From Xanthostigma xanthostigma (taxonomy: Eukaryota > Arthropoda > Insecta > Raphidioptera > Raphidiidae), in assembly GCA_963575645.1 (NCBI GenBank), contig OY754475.1:7316001-7380000 (forward strand): a stretch of 64,000 nt of DNA, read 5' to 3'. The translations under genes and the position numbers were made by a program. Numbering within the stretch: position 1 is the stretch's first letter; every line of letters begins with the position of its first letter. This document shows, in pieces, positions 46,786-59,378 of this stretch. The notes beneath the pieces were generated by a model. That model saw only the letters and a program-made list of their open reading frames with translations, had not been told where the DNA came from and made no database searches.

Positions 46786-47194
46786 CTATTCAGACGTTAA
46801 TCAAAGATTTGAGTCTTATTAATTTAATTTAATTAATTTTTCGGCATATACTTCTATACAAATACCTGTATATAAAATCGTAACGTGTTGTCAAGTCGGA
46901 GTAGTATTCCCTCTTCTCCCGCGCCTGTGCTCTATAAGTTTAACGGTACATATAAGTCGTGAAACAGCCAGTTTCAAGTGATTCGTCTTATGACTTCACA
47001 TGGCGCGAAGTCTACAAGTGCTCCTGTAGCCGGAGACTTTTTGACTTTCATGAATAATAAAACATGTGCGGTAGTTTCAGACTATATCTCATTTTGCTCT
47101 CATAACAGGGAGCTGCTGTTCCCGGACAACGTTGGGTAAATACGACTGTATTCCATTACAAAAGTCCACAACAGCCTAACGTGTCTATCTTTGA

Positions 47195-47245
47195 TAGGTA
47201 CCCACAAATTCGAGCGAAGCCGGACCGAGCTGCTGGTTTATAATA
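47195..47245 (+). repeat. Possible Helitron-like 3' end fragment
   Basis: ATTCGAGCGAAGCCGGACCGAGCTGCT resembles the end of the element at 57104-57418, but the terminal CTAGT reads CTGGT. Upstream body not aligned. Confidence 0.35.
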
Positions 47246-48567
47246 AAACTTGTTTGTCTACACGCGTCACGTAAAAACTACTGACCCAATTCGGATGAAA
47301 TTTTTAGGACTCAGATTAATAAGTTTCATGCGATTTCAACTTGTCACTGGTATTCGAAACTCATTATTCCGGAATCGATGATGCGATATTGGAGGCATGT
47401 CTCACGCCGTTCGCGTCGTTTTCTTTTTCTATTTTTTGAGCGACTCTTGTAAACGGCCGGGTAGAACAATACAAATCCCAGTCGAACACGAGTGAAGTAT
47501 TGAGGCAGCTATGAGAGTGCCCGGTAGAAGGAGGTCTGCAGACAGACAGAAACGGAACGACGAAAAGAGAGAGAGAGGGACAGACGCGATATGAAAACAG
47601 GTGGGTGTTAAAATCACCAGTAGCATTTTGGTTGTTTGAAACAGTTCACCAGGCAATAAAGGCACGCGCGTATAACTGACGTTAACGGTTAAATGTTTGT
47701 TCGTTTGTACACACAAACACACACACACGTTTGCAGATGTTGCAATTTGTATCTCCCTCTTTAACATTAACTTACGTCTAGAGTCTAGACTCTGGAATGT
47801 CGAAGATTAGCAAATGTGTTCCTATAGGTAGCTAACATTACGCTAATGGATAAAATGGCTGCCGTGTTATTTTCTTCCTTTGCTAGGATACTTGCAAACA
47901 GCGCTTTATCCAGTAGCGGCGCTAGAACATTTTTAACGGGCGGTCAGAATGGTCAACCGAGGTTACCGCCTAACACGAGCTAGGAATGAAAGATGGGGGG
48001 GGGGGTCATTACAATAGGTCATATGCATGTATTTTTTTTATATTTTTAATAAATTATTTAGTCAACCATAACACGGAAAAAAATTGATAATCATTTAAAA
48101 ATGTAATATTATCATTAAAAAAAAATATTAAATTTCACATTCAAAAATAGCCAGTTTAAACAATCGGCCATGTTGGCGGGCTTATGTGACGTCATGATAT
48201 ACGATGCATGTCAACCTTGATGTCAAATTGTCAATGTTCTAAATGAAGTTTATTTGTTGTTTTCTCTAAATACTGACGTAAACTTACTGTGAGACGACCC
48301 AGACGCCATGGAAACTGTTATTGATATATACTCTGACGTCACGCTGCGTTTTGAAAATTCGAAAATAGCGCGTATTTTCTACGTTTCTATTTTATTGTAT
48401 TTTTTTCAGTGAGTAGATTAATAAAATAACCGTTACGATATGATCAGGAACTAAAATATATTTCAAAATAAAAATTTAAACTAATTTGGAGTCTCATGCA
48501 TATGACCTATTATGAATCACATCCATGTTTATGATGTCTTATTTTTTTTTTAAACACTAGTCAACAA

Positions 48568-48904
48568 TAGGGCTGTAACAAACCGTATATATTCGTTACT
48601 GAGTAACGGGTACATCGTCTGACTTGAAGTAACGAATCGTTACTTACAAATTCATTTCGTTACTCGCATTTGTCGTACCCATGCCAGTTCGACTCGTTTG
48701 ATGCGGTTATACGTTATACGAACGAAGTCATATCACGCATGCGACGCGCCTCGATGCGATGGTACATGCTTGATGCTGTTAGTACACGATTGTATGTCGT
48801 ATGAAAAGTAACGAGTAACGTAACGATACGAAAGTAACGGGTACTGGTTCTTTAAGTAACGAATACATACCGGTACACAATTTCTCGTTACTTTTACAGC
48901 TCTA
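48568..48904. mobile_element. hAT MITE, 337 bp
   Basis: Ends TAGGGCTGTAACA and inverted TAGAGCTGTAAAA. Octamers GTCAACAA (48560-48567) and GTCAATAA (48905-48912) differ at one base. The interior repeats GTAACGA and its complement many times. Confidence 0.8.
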
Positions 48905-49308
48905 GTCAATAATAACTACAATATACACTATAACACTAGTCACTACTGCCATAAGCCGAGCGTCGTGCATCATGTACGACATAGGTACGTACCTTTCGAG
49001 TCGAAGCCGTCAAAAGTGTTGACTGAATGAGATAGATTCAGTGAACACTTCTGGCATATGACAGTGATAGGTGCTTATTTGCACTAATGTGGTAATGCAG
49101 CTCAAAGCCGATCTAAATAACACGCTATACACCGGGGGTATCCGATGATGACGTTTCAGAACGCAAGAAAGTCAGCCACACAGAACGCACACGAGCTTTG
49201 TGGTCTGTCAGTGGCGTTGATTATGTAACTATCACACTATGTCCTATAACATTAAATGTTGGTTAAAATATAGAAAATAGAATTCCTTCTAAAATTATGA
49301 AGTATAAT

Positions 49309-49616
49309 ACGCGCCACGGATCTAAAAGGTTCTGAAGCTAGTCACAAACAGCGTCGCAAAGGCACATTTTAGAGCCGTTGTGACTCCCACCAGCTACCTG
49401 CACGGAACGTGCGCTCGTCGGTGATTGGCCGTGATCGCTCGTTGTCTTTGTCACTTGTCGCTTTCCTGCTTTAAAGTACAGTCGAGTACGCTATTGTCAA
49501 GTTGTTATTGTTATTTTAGTTTTGTTGAGTTGCGAGTTTGTAGTTTTTCAACAGACTGCAGAAGCGCAAGCCCGCATTCGGATTTAACTTCCGAGCCTTT
49601 TAGATTCGTGGCGCGT
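49309..49616. mobile_element. MITE with CGCGCCACG ends, copy C
   Basis: The most complete copy: TACGCGCCACGGATCTAAAAGG at the left, TTTTAGATTCGTGGCGCGTA at the right. It sits in ATAATA...TATTAT, so the short target duplication cannot be told from the ends. Confidence 0.85.
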
Positions 49617-50130
49617 ATTATACGTAACATTTTGCTTGTTCTGCAACGCTCATAGAGGAACCACCACTGAGTTTTTCTATTATTTTGTGTCGGGAATGTT
49701 GAAAATGAAAGCAAAAAAAAATTTGGTATCTTATCTTTTACATAATAGGGTAACAAGGTTTGGTCGTCTGCTGATGGCATTCAGTCTACTATTTCGGTAT
49801 TTTATTTGTCTGTACTCTAGTGTTAAAAATGTAAAAACTCGATGCACTTATCTTCACATAGAAGATGCATCCATTTTGTTAGTGTACTTGCAGGGCTCAC
49901 AATCATATTATAGCAGTTTGTTGATTATAAAATCGGTCTGGAATGTTAAAACTTAGTTAGGTAACAAATAGTTGAGTGTGCTATCTCTACACAATATAAA
50001 GTTCGATCGTAGACGTTAACGGAAGTAACTGAATCGTTAGTTCATTTTAGTTTTCGAGCATCTATAATCCACATTAGTTCTTTATCAATCATATAATGAC
50101 TATATAGTACTATCTTCTCTAAAGCGGCCT

Positions 50131-50660
50131 ACACACCTTGATATTAGCTGCGATGCAGGCATCGACTCTTATGTTTCATGATGCAACTAGCAGTGTGTGT
50201 AGTACTGAATCACGTATTTGGCATCAGTTGCGGCTTGCAGCGATGCAGAGTCTGGAATCCTATTTTGGTCGACGAGCCACGACGCCGAGTCGGTGATGCT
50301 GATGCAAGTTTCAGTGTGTATAGAATTGCGTCGATGCCAAGACGATATTAATTTATTTTCCCGCGCCATTTTAGAGGTTACTTTGTTGTTTGTGTGTGTA
50401 AATTCCATGATGGAAAGTGATCGTTTATTTTGGGAAGAGTTCATAAACATTTGTCATCTGCATACGTGCTTTTGGAATACAAATGTACTTTTAGCTCTTC
50501 CAATAAATGTGCATTTGAATAACGTTTTCTTTCTATAAACCATCTTTTTGACCATTTCCTTTTTGATTTCCTTTTATGGAGTATAAAGAGTGCCCCAACT
50601 ACTGCTAATAAAACTGGTTTTGGAAAAACGTACCTCATTTTATTCGTCAAGCACTAGGCA
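50131..50660. pseudogene. PIF/Harbinger transposon remnant with two antisense ORF pieces
   Basis: Minus strand 50650-50480 encodes KRKWSKRWFIERKRY then HLLEEL, like the N-terminus of PIF/Harbinger transposases. Plus strand 50408-50482 encodes LFWEEFINI then HTCFWNT, like the start of a MADF DNA-binding protein, the usual second gene of these elements. They meet head-on near 50483, so the middle, with the DDE catalytic part, is deleted. The left end near GGCCTACACACC may be the terminus; the right end is not clear. Confidence 0.55.
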
Positions 50661-51139
50661 CCTAGAAAATAACTTAATCTACTGTTCTTGTGTTGCATGA
50701 ACATGGAATCGATTCAGGCATCGCAATAGGTCGCTTAAGCAAGACTCCTCGGAGTATCGCTTAAAAATGCGTTGTAAATATTGGGTCAGTGGCACACATA
50801 AGCACACTAACGAACAGAGAGGCGTTTCGTTTAATATTTATGTTGATTTGACATAAACGGTTTTGTCTGACGGCCGCAGATGTAGCTATTTGCGGAATAT
50901 GAAAATTGTGTTTTTTTTATTATAACGACTGCATAATCAAGTGTATATTATGAAATGATTAATGTATTTTGTCGTCGACGAATCCAGAAGCTTTTCTAAA
51001 GACCTAAATGAAAATAACTCAATATTAACTTCATTTGAATAATTCTAGCGTATAGAGAAACTTCCTCATTATTTTTATAATCTTGATTCACGTATCTTAT
51101 TACTTGTTATTGCTTTATGAACAAGAATGGTCAGGGGCG

Positions 51140-51400
51140 GAGTTAGTTTTTTACCATTACAACTCCAATTTGGGTCAAATTTTCTTTTCAAAATTTCACA
51201 GTTTTTTTGTCGTTTTGAGTTCCCCGAGCTCAAAAAACATTTTTGGAAAAAGTTTGACTGTGAACACGATACGGGTCAAACGGATGGGCGAATTGAAACC
51301 AAATTTTGGAACGATGTTTGATATGCAAGTGTGAAGAACCTTATTGTTTTTGGGGAACGCCGGGGCATGCGCAGACGAGATATTATATGCTATAAAGTGG
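51140..51400. repeat. Dispersed repeat, inverted copy of the 22208-22822 family
   Basis: ACCATTACAACTCC start, then TTTGGAAAAAGTTTGACTG, CACGATACGGGTCAAACGG, GAATTGAAACC and CGCATGCGC-type end. Confidence 0.7.
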
Positions 51401-51659
51401 CGTTTATTAATTTTCCAACATTTGAACCAGTACGACCCTGTTAAAAAATTTCATAGCACGATGGCTATGTAAAATTCATGTACTGCATGATAATATTTAT
51501 ATTTCTAGAGCGTTATACTATTGTTATCGTGAAGTTTGTTCGCTGTTGTTTAATATTTTGTAGTGAATTTATTTCTCATGCATAAACACTGATTTATCTT
51601 CGCCGTTATTCATTGTATCTCTTTGTAATTTCAGCGTTGTTAAAAACTTAAAACAACCG

Positions 51660-52980
51660 ACTTAAGGTAGTTCACTCGCGACATAGTCGTAGACAAAAGT
51701 AGGTATAGCGTACCAACCATAGAGATATAAGTAACTCGAGTTCGCTAGTTCGTATGCTTGCTAGAAGTGAGAGTGACCTCAGTTGAGAAAGAGAGAACGT
51801 TGCAGAAAGTCCAGAAAACCAGATATCTGTTGACTCAAATCAGCATTGTTTTGTATCATTAGTTACCACAGAGATAAGGAACTTTTCTCTCTCTGAATTG
51901 CAGACACTTTTACGGCTCACTCGCGTACTCTAGTATAATATCTCTATGGCACCAACAGTTAATGATTCGCCGTGAGTTTTTGTAAGAGACTGTACCCAAC
52001 ACATTTACAAATACACTCCTATATAATTTGGAATATAATAATAATAATAATATAATAATTTGGAACTTATTGTACCTACATGTTTTGAGGAAATAAAATA
52101 AATAAATAAATAAAATTACAACTTGCAAGTACAATAAACATACATATATAATATATCTAACATTTGATTTTAAGAAAGTAATTTCTTAATTTTTTTAATT
52201 GATGCTTCTAATTTATTCATTCAGCAATTAACCTAATTAATGGCTTTTGCTTTTGATATTCCGTTATTCAATATTCATTAAGCAATTAAAAAAGGTGTAA
52301 TTTTCATAAAAAAATATTTCGTTAGTAAAGTTATTGAAACCTTTTACTTCCACCGCATTTGAATCTTTTCTCCCACCATATCTTGTGTTTTAAAAATCTG
52401 TGTACATTTGCTACTCTTAATAATATTTATTTCAGTTATTTTTGAGACATGTTTATTTTCGACTATTTTACCTTAAGTATTCTTAAAAATCATGAACAAT
52501 TCTAAATTCATCAAAAACAGTCTTATTCATTCATAGCAAAATCGAAAAAAATGTCACTTTCGAAAAAATATTAAAATAAAACAATACTCATGTGATCTCC
52601 ATGGTAATTTGGCTGCTACAGATTGACAAAATTTGCGACGTTAGCAATTAATGTCGGCTCAGAGAAAAAGGAAAGTAATCATTCGATGATCAGTTGCAGT
52701 CTGACAACTTTGATATAGATTTGTTTTCAGCGAGTTCGTTTAGAATGTGATTAGTTGCGGGCTGCAAAACATGTGAGAAATGCTATGTCCCTTTCATTTA
52801 TTTGTCTGAGGATCTGGTATAATTTTCTTTGCTGGCTCGCAACACTAATAAATTATAACTCACTTATATAATGAAAACTTGACAATGGTCTTTCATATTC
52901 CGCTGTGTAATTTTCAAAACCATTTTTAAAGCACGTATTATGTATAATGACGGGTCTTTTGAGCATTTCCAGAGGCTTGT
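51660..52980. other. Spacer without recognised features
   Basis: AT-rich, with an (AATA)n run near 52090-52112. No gene or bounded repeat seen. Confidence 0.4.
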
Positions 52981-52990
52981 AGTATCTTGC

Positions 52991-53572
52991 ATACAGTATG
53001 TAAACACGTAAGGTGCACATAGGGAAATTAACATTGGGAAAAAAAGACTGGATCAGAGTGAGCCTTGAAATCTTGTTTTTCAATTTGACAGATAATATTC
53101 TTTTGCAAAATGAATGTGTATACTACCGAAGAAAATATTCAAATGATTACAACATAATCGGACTTTTTTTATTAATGGGATATTAAATTCCCAAAAATAC
53201 TTAAATATGGCGCGAGATCAAATATCTCCGCCTAATCGTGTTGAACGTAAAGACATTGGGTCACTGATTTACCAACGCGCATACGTCATACCAGTCAGAC
53301 AATTTTTGAATGAAATGTTTCCAAACAGATGGAGTTTTTTTTTTGTTTTATTTTTGTACAAAAAAAATAAAATAATGATTTATAAGAGCTTTTTATTATT
53401 AAAAAAGCCAACTAAAATAAAAATAAATCAAAATAAAAAAATAGAAATCCTCAAGATTACCACGATAATTCAATAGAAATAACAATTAATGCAGTCATGG
53501 CTAACTCTGATCCAAGTATTTTTTCCCAATGCTAATTTCCCTATGTGCACCTTACGTGTTTACATACTGTAT
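52991..53572. repeat. Foldback element, about 75-bp arms
   Basis: Left arm ATACAGTATGTAAACACG, AGGTGCACATAGGGAAATT and onward; the right arm is its complement, ending at 53572. The interior has a short AT-rich frame with no known family. Confidence 0.8.
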
Positions 53573-53726
53573 ATGTAAAAAGCTTGTACAGTTTCCTTGT
53601 AAAGTTTCTTTTATCTTTGGCTCGTCAGTACTTTGTTCAGACTGTACCTGCTTCCTTCAATGTTGCACCATTTGTACTGTACATTCACCAATAAAAGTTA
53701 AGGCCGCTGCGAAGATGGATTTCAAA

Positions 53727-53855
53727 ATTAGAACCAGAACTATTTTTCGTGCTTGCTTCTCTGCTGACTCTGAGCAAGAACCAATCAGGAAGCAGTATCT
53801 TGTTATGTGGACGACGCATGGGCAAACGTCCACAAACAAACGTTACGCCATAGTG
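53727..53855 (+). repeat. Dispersed repeat, copy 1 of an inverted pair
   Basis: CTATTTTTCGTGCT, CTCTGAGCAAGAACCAATCAG and GGACGACGC here match the complement of 58208-58332. The apparent proteins from both places derive from the same repeat. Confidence 0.65.
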
Positions 53856-54371
53856 TGTGTCATATTCAGAGACAATAAACGTTTACTTTTGTAGACTTAA
53901 TATTAATATAATCAGTCCAGTACCCAGAATCACTAGTACGGCCAATCAGCTGCCAAATTGTAGCCTTGGACAAAACATGCATAATTTTGTAGTAGAAAGT
54001 AGAAACTTCTTTACCTGCACTAAGTTTCGTAGACAGATAGTATATTATAGACGCTAGACAGTAGAGGTCATTTGTGTTAATAGTTTCATCTCGATGTATT
54101 AAGGAGGTTGAGCCGTTTTACGAAGATAATGAAAAAATCTGAAATAAAGTTTTTTTAATAGATTTTTTTTATGGCAAAATTTTCTGTAAAAAATCTAAAA
54201 TCATTAGGAGATTTATAAAGTTAAAAATTAAAAAAAACTTTTACATGTAGTCTTATGGAAAATATGTCAACCTAGCATGCAAACGGTACATTTTAATTTT
54301 TTGCAAATAACCAAATAATGTCAGCAGTTCCGAAAACTAACTATGTAAAGCATAGATGTCTTACGCATATT

Positions 54372-54400
54372 GCACATACCGCTAAACTAGCGGTATGTGC
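54372..54400. repeat. Perfect 13-bp hairpin with 3-nt loop
   Basis: GCACATACCGCTA, loop AAC, TAGCGGTATGTGC. No T-run follows and no flanking gene, so its role is unknown. Confidence 0.85.
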
Positions 54401-54608
54401 TTTATTATCGCTTTGTGCGTCAGAGCTGACTTTCGTTCATATAAGAAGTTATATCTAAGTTAATTTCACACGAAATCCATTCAAATTGAAGCTTTTTGAA
54501 AAGAGGAGATTCTAATCTATAAAACAGAACCATTTTTAAATCAATTCGAGTTCATAAATACTATTAAAATTGTAATTGAAAATCACAAACAGCAGTTGTC
54601 GGTTGGTC

Positions 54609-54643
54609 TGTACGTATGTACGTATGTACGTACGTACGTACGT
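54609..54643. repeat. GTAC/GTAT microsatellite
   Basis: About eight units of TACG/TATG in a row. Confidence 0.85.
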
Positions 54644-54889
54644 CACGACTCTACAGATCGCAATTTTGGTCGGATTGCCTTGGGTTATATTTTATTCACT
54701 TTGTTTACTATCAGACCAGAACCCTATTTAAATTCACTAAAATGTGTTCAGTAGTTTAATTTTTATAAACAGTTTTATTTTATTATTTTTGACAGCTAAT
54801 AGTTTAAAAAAACAATATAATAATTGCTGTGTAAATATAGTGTAATCCATAAAACAAGTGCTACACTTCTATACCGTGATAACACCACT

Positions 54890-54978
54890 ACACGTAGTAG
54901 GGCGCCGTGCCGTAATGGTTATGCCGTTGGATCCCCAAGGGCAAGGTCCTGGGTTCGATTCCTTACGAGATCATTGAG
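54890..54978 (+). mobile_element. tRNA-derived SINE head, second type
   Basis: A-box-like GTGCCGTAATGGTTATGCC and B-box GGGTTCGATTCC, followed by a long T-rich tract. No acceptor-stem pairing, so not a working tRNA. Differs from the heads at 7937 and 43363. Confidence 0.7.
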
Positions 54979-54999
54979 TTTTTTTCTTTTTTTTTTCTT

Positions 55000-56660
55000 T
55001 TTATTTTGTTTTATTTTATTCCACTTGATATTAATTATATATTATATTATGTATAGTTCTTAATTTTTTTTATTTTTGCAAACTTAAAAAAAATATTTTT
55101 TCAATTTTTAATTATTTATTTCTTTAAATTTTTAAATCTTTTTAAATTTATTAAAAATATTTTTTAATTGTTATTTTTTTATCATACAGTGGAAAACTTG
55201 CGGGATGTGCACTTTTGGTTTTGCCAACTATTTTAATATTTTTTCCAATTTAATTAGGAGACTTTTAATAAATAAAAAAAAATTATTAAACCTTAGCACT
55301 TTTCGATTATGGACGTTTATTCTTGACAATTTTAACTGAATTTCCAACTTTTTAATAATTTAATTTTAATTTTTATTACTTCTAATTTCTTTTATTAATC
55401 ATTTACTGCAAAAAATATGTAAAATACAGATATTTACATAAATTTATTATATCTAACCTATAACATTGTAGAAAAAATTCAAAAGTTAGTCCATTAAGTA
55501 AAATACTGAAATAATTAATTAATATTAAAAAAAATGTTTATTTATGCCTTTATGACAATAATTTATTGGTATCATCGACTTATAACCTTTTGTAAAAATT
55601 TATTATGGAAAAGTTCCCATTTAGAATTCGACTTACTTTTGATCTGGACTGTAACGCATCAACCTCCTTAAAATATTCGTAACTTCTGTTGGTGCGTGTA
55701 TAACGTTGTGCTTTACCTGAATTTTTCACTTCACCTTATGACTGAAGGGCTCTTCTTTTTGTTGTGCCTTCGAGCTCGTTTCTTCAAGGCACGTTCAAAT
55801 ACCGATATTCTGTTGTTTTATTGTACGATGTACTCTACTTGATTGCTTAGCTGCAATTTCAATAAAGTCGTATTTCAAACAGACCAATGCGCAGTAGCAG
55901 AAAGCGTTGTCAGAAAATCTGATTTGACAGTGTGACCTTATGAAAAATTTATATGAATTTATAGAGAAAAAAGATTTTGAAAATGTAAAAAAAACATGTT
56001 GCCATTTGAAATAAAAAATGCATGTACACTTGCGGTTGAGTTTAAAGTACAAAAAACTATACGTCATCTGTTTTTGATAGTAAGACTCGAGTTGAACAAA
56101 TATTTCAACAGTTTTCTACACTTATTCATTGTTACCACTTTTGGTGGTGAACACACTGTATAACTGACATCGTGATCCTATTATTAGATTTTGTTCTTAT
56201 GGGAATATTTGTAACGTATTTCATTTTTTTTTTTTGCAGATTGCTGTGTCGGCAGTTTGCTGATTGCAGTAAAATTGGTGAGTAAAAATTATTATTACAT
56301 TTGTGCGTAGAACTATTTAACAAAAAAATTTCGAGGTAGCAAACGTTTTTACTGCATCATTCTTCTAGAATCTAGATCGTATGGTACAAATTATCTAATT
56401 TGAATTTTCTTGCGTGATCAAAGATGTATTGAACTAGCAAAATTAAACCTTTCAAAGGGAATTATCGATGAAACGTTTTTGAGAGATTTCATCAGATATT
56501 GTTTTGTTTCCTCGAAGGTAGATTTCACATTATATTTTCGTTTGATTGTGAATTTAATTACATTTAGGTACTGCATAGAAGCAAACATCGGAATTATACG
56601 TTCAAAGGTATTAACTTTATGAATTTTATATTCACTGTCATGTTGCTGATAGATTATTTT
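55000..56660. other. AT-rich spacer
   Basis: Contains the T-rich block shared with 38860-38940. No gene found. Confidence 0.4.
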
Positions 56661-56677
56661 GTTACGTTCGCATAGTA

Positions 56678-57054
56678 CAGGGGTGCCCAACCAGTCGATC
56701 GCGGCGTAATTTTAAGTAGATCTTTATACTTTATCTATTCTAACATCCAAAAATTCAATTTTCAAACTAAATCGAAGTATAGTGAAATTTTTATTCAAAT
56801 TAGATTCAAATTGGACAGTGTCAGCGATCTCATTAAAATTACTTCACTATATTCCTAATTTCGTTTCTTTATTTTTTTATATATGACTATACTCGATATT
56901 GTATAATTTTTGTTCCTACTTAAATTTTTAATAAACTTTTTATATTTGCAACGTTATAAAAGCGATTTTTATTTTTTTCCCGCATATTGGTAGATCGCGA
57001 TGACACTATTTAAAAAAAAGTAGATCGCATCTACTAATAGGTTGGGCAATCCTG
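56678..57054. mobile_element. hAT element, 377 bp
   Basis: Inverted ends CAGGGGTGCCCAACC and CAGGATTGCCCAACC. Octamers GCATAGTA and ACATAGCA agree at 6 of 8. Subterminal TCGATCGCGG and GTAGATCGC blocks. Confidence 0.7.
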
Positions 57055-57103
57055 ACATAGCAGATAATACATGTTCATTGTTTAATTGTGATGGAAAAAC
57101 TGT

Positions 57104-57418
57104 TTTTCTACCCGACTACGGCGAAGCCAAAAGGAAGGATTATGAGTTTAGCAGTCTATGTATGTTTGTATTTACGGATGTTCCACCGTAGCGCCTAAAC
57201 TATTCATCCGATTTTGATAAATAAGGTGTCAATCGAATCGTTATTATGGCCCGGATAATATAAGCTACATTTATTTTTGAATTTTGGTCCTAGAGGGGAG
57301 TAAATTGAAAGCAAATAAAAAATAAGCGCTTTTCGTGGGAACCAATTTTGCAACGGAAGTCGACGAAAAACGGTGGCAATCTACAAATTCGGGCGAACCC
57401 GGACCGGGTCGCTAGTAG
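57104..57418 (+). mobile_element. Helitron-like non-autonomous element
   Basis: Starts near TTTCTACCCGACTACGGCG and ends CCCGGACCGGGTCGCTAGT, a small hairpin followed by a CTRRT-type end as in Helitrons. The last 110 bp match the minus strand of 20080-20275 and 23464-23551. No coding capacity. Confidence 0.6.
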
Positions 57419-57845
57419 TCTATAAAAAGATGAGATTCAGTTCGGCGATTTATGCGTACACCCTGTACATGTACTGTTTTAACCCTCTTTGATTGGTATG
57501 TGTTCTTGTTTGTCTAATTTGAAACAAAGTATTGCTATTTTCTAGATTCGGTTTTTTTTATATATTTCGAATTGTTGTTTTATGTTCGCGCTGCGTTATA
57601 AATACACGTTTTATGATGGCAAGTTCGGAAAATAAATACATAAACAATTTTGTTTTCGTAGATCGAAAACCAATCGGCCATAAATAAAAAGGGGAATCGG
57701 CTATACGGGTCGCAGGTGGAAGAATATTTAGGCAGCTGTGTGTACATATAAATAGAATTTTATGTACAGACTGAACTTGAAATTGAATAAAAAATTGATT
57801 TGTCATAACATACATAAGTTTGTAATCAATAAACATTCTGTAAAA

Positions 57846-58052
57846 AACTAGCCAAGTCTCGATGGAGCTGCTTGTTTATCTCTAAAAAGTAATGAAATAT
57901 AGACAAAGTCGTGCTCAGTCTAAGGTTCCTTACTGCGATTTCTTTATTATAATATTATTATAATAAAAAGGAACCTTGGACTTGGCACGACTTTGTCTAG
58001 ATTTCATTACTTTTTAGAGATAAACAAGCAGCTCCATCGAGACTTGGCTAGT
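57846..58052. repeat. Near-perfect palindrome, about 90-bp arms
   Basis: AACTAGCCAAGTCTCGATGG at the left is mirrored by CCATCGAGACTTGGCTAGTT at the right. The spacer, about 57934-57968, is itself AT-rich and partly palindromic. Few mismatches, so a young foldback element. Confidence 0.9.
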
Positions 58053-58207
58053 TCCTCGCTAAAGACTACTAGTTTTCGAGCGCTTGTTTCTGAATTAATT
58101 TTATGTGCTCGCTTCACACGAGGCGTCTTTTCAAGTTTGTTTTGGAGATGGATTTGGGGCACATGACAGTTCAAATAAACACAAAGCAAAACGTGTCTGC
58201 TGTCTGA

Positions 58208-58332
58208 GCTAAATTACGCCGTGTTGGTTTGTGGGAGTTTGTTCATGTCGTCCACGTGACAAGTTCCGCTTCCTGATTGGTTTTTGCTCAGAGCAAGCAG
58301 ACGACCTAGCAAGAAAAATAGCCCCTGTTCTA
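58208..58332 (-). repeat. Dispersed repeat, copy 2 of an inverted pair
   Basis: Complement of 53727-53855; see that entry. Confidence 0.65.
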
Positions 58333-58849
58333 ATTAAAAAAAAAACATATTGTGAGCCTGCGGTGACATCATTTACAGTCTCGTACCCAGAAGTCCAAAC
58401 ACCGTATGCGCGGCCTAAAGATGTGTGTGTTTTGTACCTTTCTGTATATAATATCAACAAATAATATTTATACGGAGTATTTTGCACATCGGCGACCTTA
58501 CAGAAAATGGAAAGTCTCTTTTTTAAAAGCTTCTTCACACTTGATTTGAAGCTTTCTCGAAAGTTACACGCTGCGATTTTTTCGCTTATATAAAAGATAA
58601 AACTTGAATTTTTTAACATTATCGGATATTACGTTCTGCGATCCTTTGAACAATATTTGCGTTTCCTTTGAGTGTAAAAATTGTTTTACGGTAGCTTTTG
58701 CTTTTTATTGCGTGCTTACGAAAAAAAAATAGGAATATGGAAAAATAATATCGTGAGAGCTTTGCGAATTCGAGTTTGTTTTATTTAAAACTTTTTTTTG
58801 TTTATATAGTGTCTGTCCTGATAAAAAATTATGCGCTAGACCAGTGGCG

Positions 58850-59180
58850 TCCCAAACTTATTTGACCCCTTTTCCAGAAAAAATATTACCGGTATATACA
58901 TTACATTGTTTCCTTGCTTTGCCGCTCCAGTAAGTAGGTTGTACTATCTACTTAAATTCGTAATATATCCAGAAACCGCAGACAAAAAACTAAAATACAA
59001 ACGTTTTCCGATTATTTTTTACGAAAACTCATTTAAAATTATATTTAAAAAATATGGTGTAGGTGCCGGGTATTACGGTGGAGGTGCCGGGTATTATGGT
59101 GTACCGTGTAGAGCAGTGGTTCCCAAACTTATTTGGCCTACCGCCTCCTTTCCAGAAAAAATATTACTCAGCGCCCCCTG
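58850..59180. repeat. Two hAT-like end fragments and a short tandem repeat
   Basis: CAGTGGCGTCCCAAACTTATTTG at 58850 and CAGTGGTTCCCAAACTTATTTG at 59115 are the same end in the same orientation. Between them, GGAGGTGCCGGGTATTA-type units of about 21 bp occur twice (59060-59100). Confidence 0.5.
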
Positions 59181-59378
59181 GAAATTATTTTTGTTAAATA
59201 GAAATTAAGCCGAAATATAATATATGTATTAATGTTTCTACCTTTTTCGTAAATTACAGTAAAGAAAGGTGTAAATTAGAAACATTGAAATTTGAAATTA
59301 TGAAACTATTTATTGAACTCAGAATTCATCGGCCCCAAATGCACCTGTGGCCAAATTTGTGACAAATTTGTAATGATC

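Noticed and set aside
47429-47767. 112-codon minus-strand frame
   Set aside because: No known family; includes a CA-rich simple repeat.
53529-53894. 121-codon open frame with a Cys-rich start
   Set aside because: It overlaps a foldback arm and a dispersed repeat whose inverted copy at 58208 gives a similar spurious peptide.
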